6,557 nucleotides of DNA from an uncultured Verrucomicrobia subdivision 3 bacterium. GTDB lineage: Bacteria; Verrucomicrobiota; Verrucomicrobiae; Limisphaerales; CAMLLE01. The translations under genes were made by a program, and so were the position numbers. Shown one piece after another: positions 5,166-6,557 of the stretch. The DNA lies in NCBI GenBank assembly GCA_946480555.1, contig CAMLLE010000181.1:1-6557 (forward strand). Reading direction: 5' to 3'. The first letter of the stretch is position 1. Each line of letters opens with the position of its first letter. The notes under the pieces were generated by a model. The model made no database searches and was not told where the DNA came from. It saw only the letters and a list, made by a program, of their open reading frames with translations.

Positions 5166-6134
5166 ATGTCTTGGATCAAGCGAAACCTCATCTTCGTGGC
5201 TGGCGGCGCGGTGGCAGTCGCGTTGCTCGGATTGGCCGGATACTACTTCTATTCCCGCTGGTCGCTGGACAAGGAGAGCCTGACAAAGTTGGAAGAGGCC
5301 TACGCGGACCTGGAACGCATCTCGATGCTCAACCCGAACCCGGGAAATGAAAAGGTCAACAACATCGAGCTGGCCAAGAAACAGCGGGAGAAGGCGCTCA
5401 CGAAGATTCAGGAGATTCAGAAGTTCTTTGTCCCAATCCCGACGATCCCCAATCCGCAGGATGGAATTGTCACCAAGGAAGATTTTGCGTCATCGCTGCG
5501 CCGCACCATCGATCAATTGCAGAAGGAGGCTGCTCTCGGGGGAGTGACCTTGCCGCAGCGCTACGACTTCTCGTTCCAGGCGCAGCGCAACCTGCCGAAT
5601 TTCGCGGCGGGCAGTTTGCCGCCGCTCTCCGCGCAATTGGGAGACATCAAAACGATCTGCGGGATACTGTTCCAGGCCAAGATCAATTCCCTGGATTGGA
5701 TTCACCGCGAACGCGTCTCGGCCGACGACCAGAACGGGCCGCAGCAGGATTATCTCGATCCGACGCATTTGTCGGTCACGAACGAGCTGGCCGTGCTCGT
5801 TCCCTACGAAATTCAATTTCAGTGCTTCAGCGCGGAGCTGGCAGGAGCATTGGCCGGGTTTGGTGCCAGCCAGCACGGCATCATTGTTAAATCAGTCAAC
5901 GTCGAACCATCCACTGGCGCAGCCTACGATCCGGCACTCGGTGCCGCCGGAACGCCTGGAGCCCCGGCCTACAACCCAGAGATGGCGCTCGCGTATCGCA
6001 TGGGTTACACGCCGCCACCGCAGCCGGTCGCGGCTCCTGCCCAACGCGGCGGATTGCAGACCGTTCTCGACGAGAAACCGGTCAAAGTGACTCTTATACT
6101 GAACGTGGTGAGATTGCTGCCCAAACAACAATAA
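5166..6134 (+). CDS. PilO-like pilus alignment protein, Amuc_1100 family
   Basis: A 322-residue bitopic inner-membrane protein, close to the size of Akkermansia Amuc_1100 (about 317). It has a short cytoplasmic N terminus (MSWIKRN), a transmembrane helix at about 8-29, then a periplasmic coiled coil (about 35-88, many Lys/Glu with heptad-like Leu/Ile). Two alpha/beta subdomains follow; VPYEIQFQCFSAELAGALAG (212-231) and the C-terminal strand VKVTLILNVVRLL (306-318) resemble the corresponding Amuc_1100 segments as I recall them. A Pro/Ala/Gly-rich insertion (about 249-296) interrupts the second subdomain, as in Amuc_1100. Predicted role: PilO-like partner of the preceding PilM-PilN protein in the periplasmic ring that aligns the pilus machine with its secretin. 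It begins 1 nt after the upstream stop without a clear Shine-Dalgarno, suggesting translational coupling. Family assignment rests on architecture, context and remembered similarity. Confidence 0.82.
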   Translation: MSWIKRNLIFVAGGAVAVALLGLAGYYFYSRWSLDKESLTKLEEAYADLERISMLNPNPGNEKVNNIELAKKQREKALTKIQEIQKFFVPIPTIPNPQDGIVTKEDFASSLRRTIDQLQKEAALGGVTLPQRYDFSFQAQRNLPNFAAGSLPPLSAQLGDIKTICGILFQAKINSLDWIHRERVSADDQNGPQQDYLDPTHLSVTNELAVLVPYEIQFQCFSAELAGALAGFGASQHGIIVKSVNVEPSTGAAYDPALGAAGTPGAPAYNPEMALAYRMGYTPPPQPVAAPAQRGGLQTVLDEKPVKVTLILNVVRLLPKQQ

Positions 6135-6557
6135 ATGCAATTCATCAAGAAAAACTACGAAAAGGTTCTGCTTGGCGTCGTGCTGGTCGGCTTGGTGGCA
6201 GTTGCGGTGTTGCTGCTGTTGAAAGTTGGCAGTGAAAAGCAGAAGCAGCAGGAGCGCACCACCCGCATCATCAATCGTCCCGTCAAGCCGCTACCTGACT
6301 TGGATCTCTCAGAGGTTGACACGCTGTTGAAACGTGGGGAAGCCACCACGGTCCTGAACTTCTCGGACAACACGCACAAGATCTTCAATCCAGTTCGCTG
6401 GCAGCGCACCGCGGAAGGGCGTCTTGTGAAAAATCCCCCCGGTTCCAGTTTGGAGAAACTTGAGATTCTGGAGATCACACCACTGTATCTCACCATCCGC
6501 CTAGAATCCGCTTCGCCATCTGATTCCGGACCGCGTTACGGTTTTGTGATATCGCAG
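6135..6557 (+). CDS. Membrane-anchored pilus-locus protein in PilP position (Amuc_1099-like), 3' end outside window
   Basis: The first 141 residues are visible and the frame is open to the right edge. The protein starts MQFIKKNYEK, then has a strongly hydrophobic transmembrane helix (about 11-30), a basic/Gln-rich stretch KVGSEKQKQQERTTR (30-44), a Pro-containing linker (49-55) and a soluble, presumably periplasmic, domain with strands such as LEILEITPLYLTIRLE (109-124). The ATG at 6135 directly follows the TAA (6132-6134) of the preceding gene, with no intervening base, so translation is probably coupled. By gene order it matches Amuc_1099 of Akkermansia and the PilP position in M-N-O-P-Q operons. 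Unlike PilP, which is a lipoprotein, it has a membrane helix and no lipobox cysteine. Assignment depends largely on context; a secretin gene would be expected next. Confidence 0.7.
   Translation, partial: MQFIKKNYEKVLLGVVLVGLVAVAVLLLLKVGSEKQKQQERTTRIINRPVKPLPDLDLSEVDTLLKRGEATTVLNFSDNTHKIFNPVRWQRTAEGRLVKNPPGSSLEKLEILEITPLYLTIRLESASPSDSGPRYGFVISQ

Noticed and set aside
4565..5191. Minus-strand open frame of 208 codons
   Set aside because: It is an antisense shadow with His/Arg-rich composition, overlapping the PilM-PilN C-terminus and the next start.
1..6557. CRISPR array, insertion sequence or toxin-antitoxin pair
   Set aside because: I saw no regularly spaced repeats, transposase motifs, terminal inverted repeats or small overlapping gene pairs on either strand.

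Overview
The window most likely comes from a member of the Verrucomicrobiota (Pedosphaerales/Limisphaerales or a relative). The main evidence is the three-gene plus-strand cluster at the right end. It matches, in protein architecture and gene order, the Akkermansia locus Amuc_1101 - Amuc_1100 - Amuc_1099, a divergent type IV pilus alignment (PilM/N/O/P-like) complex. The moderately high GC content and weak Shine-Dalgarno signals fit that phylum. No database search was possible, so the taxonomy is an inference.

Layout from left to right. Positions 1-455 (minus strand) hold the N-terminal part of a POT/PTR2-family proton-coupled peptide transporter that runs off the left edge. A 339-bp spacer follows. 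Positions 795-1592 (plus) encode a class I SAM-dependent methyltransferase. Convergent with it, on the minus strand at 1629-1705, is a complete tRNA-Gly(GCC) with encoded CCA and a plausible promoter. Positions 1984-2637 (minus) encode a secreted protein of about 217 residues that I do not recognise. A 628-bp non-coding divergent spacer follows (2638-3265). It is rich in symmetry: a 15-bp interrupted palindrome, two strong GC hairpins, a GGGAC/GTCCC stem, spaced A/T tracts with repeated TTTTTCGCG units, and a 12-bp AAAAACGTTTTT palindrome. Positions 3266 to the right edge (plus) carry the pilus-type operon.

The operon is very tight: a 1-nt gap, then a 0-nt gap. Gene 1 encodes an actin-like PilM ATPase domain fused in one chain to a PilN-like NLIP motif, a transmembrane helix and a periplasmic coiled coil with a C-terminal domain. 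Gene 2 is a PilO-like membrane protein of the Amuc_1100 family. Gene 3, cut by the window edge, starts with another membrane anchor and occupies the position of PilP / Amuc_1099. Together they would form the inner-membrane alignment platform linking a cytoplasmic PilM ring through the periplasm to an outer-membrane secretin, which is expected just downstream, outside the window.

The left half (peptide transporter, methyltransferase, tRNA, secreted protein) looks like ordinary, functionally unlinked chromosomal content. I found no insertion sequence, CRISPR array, prophage gene or origin. The most interesting items are the natural PilM-PilN fusion and the long structured region upstream of it.
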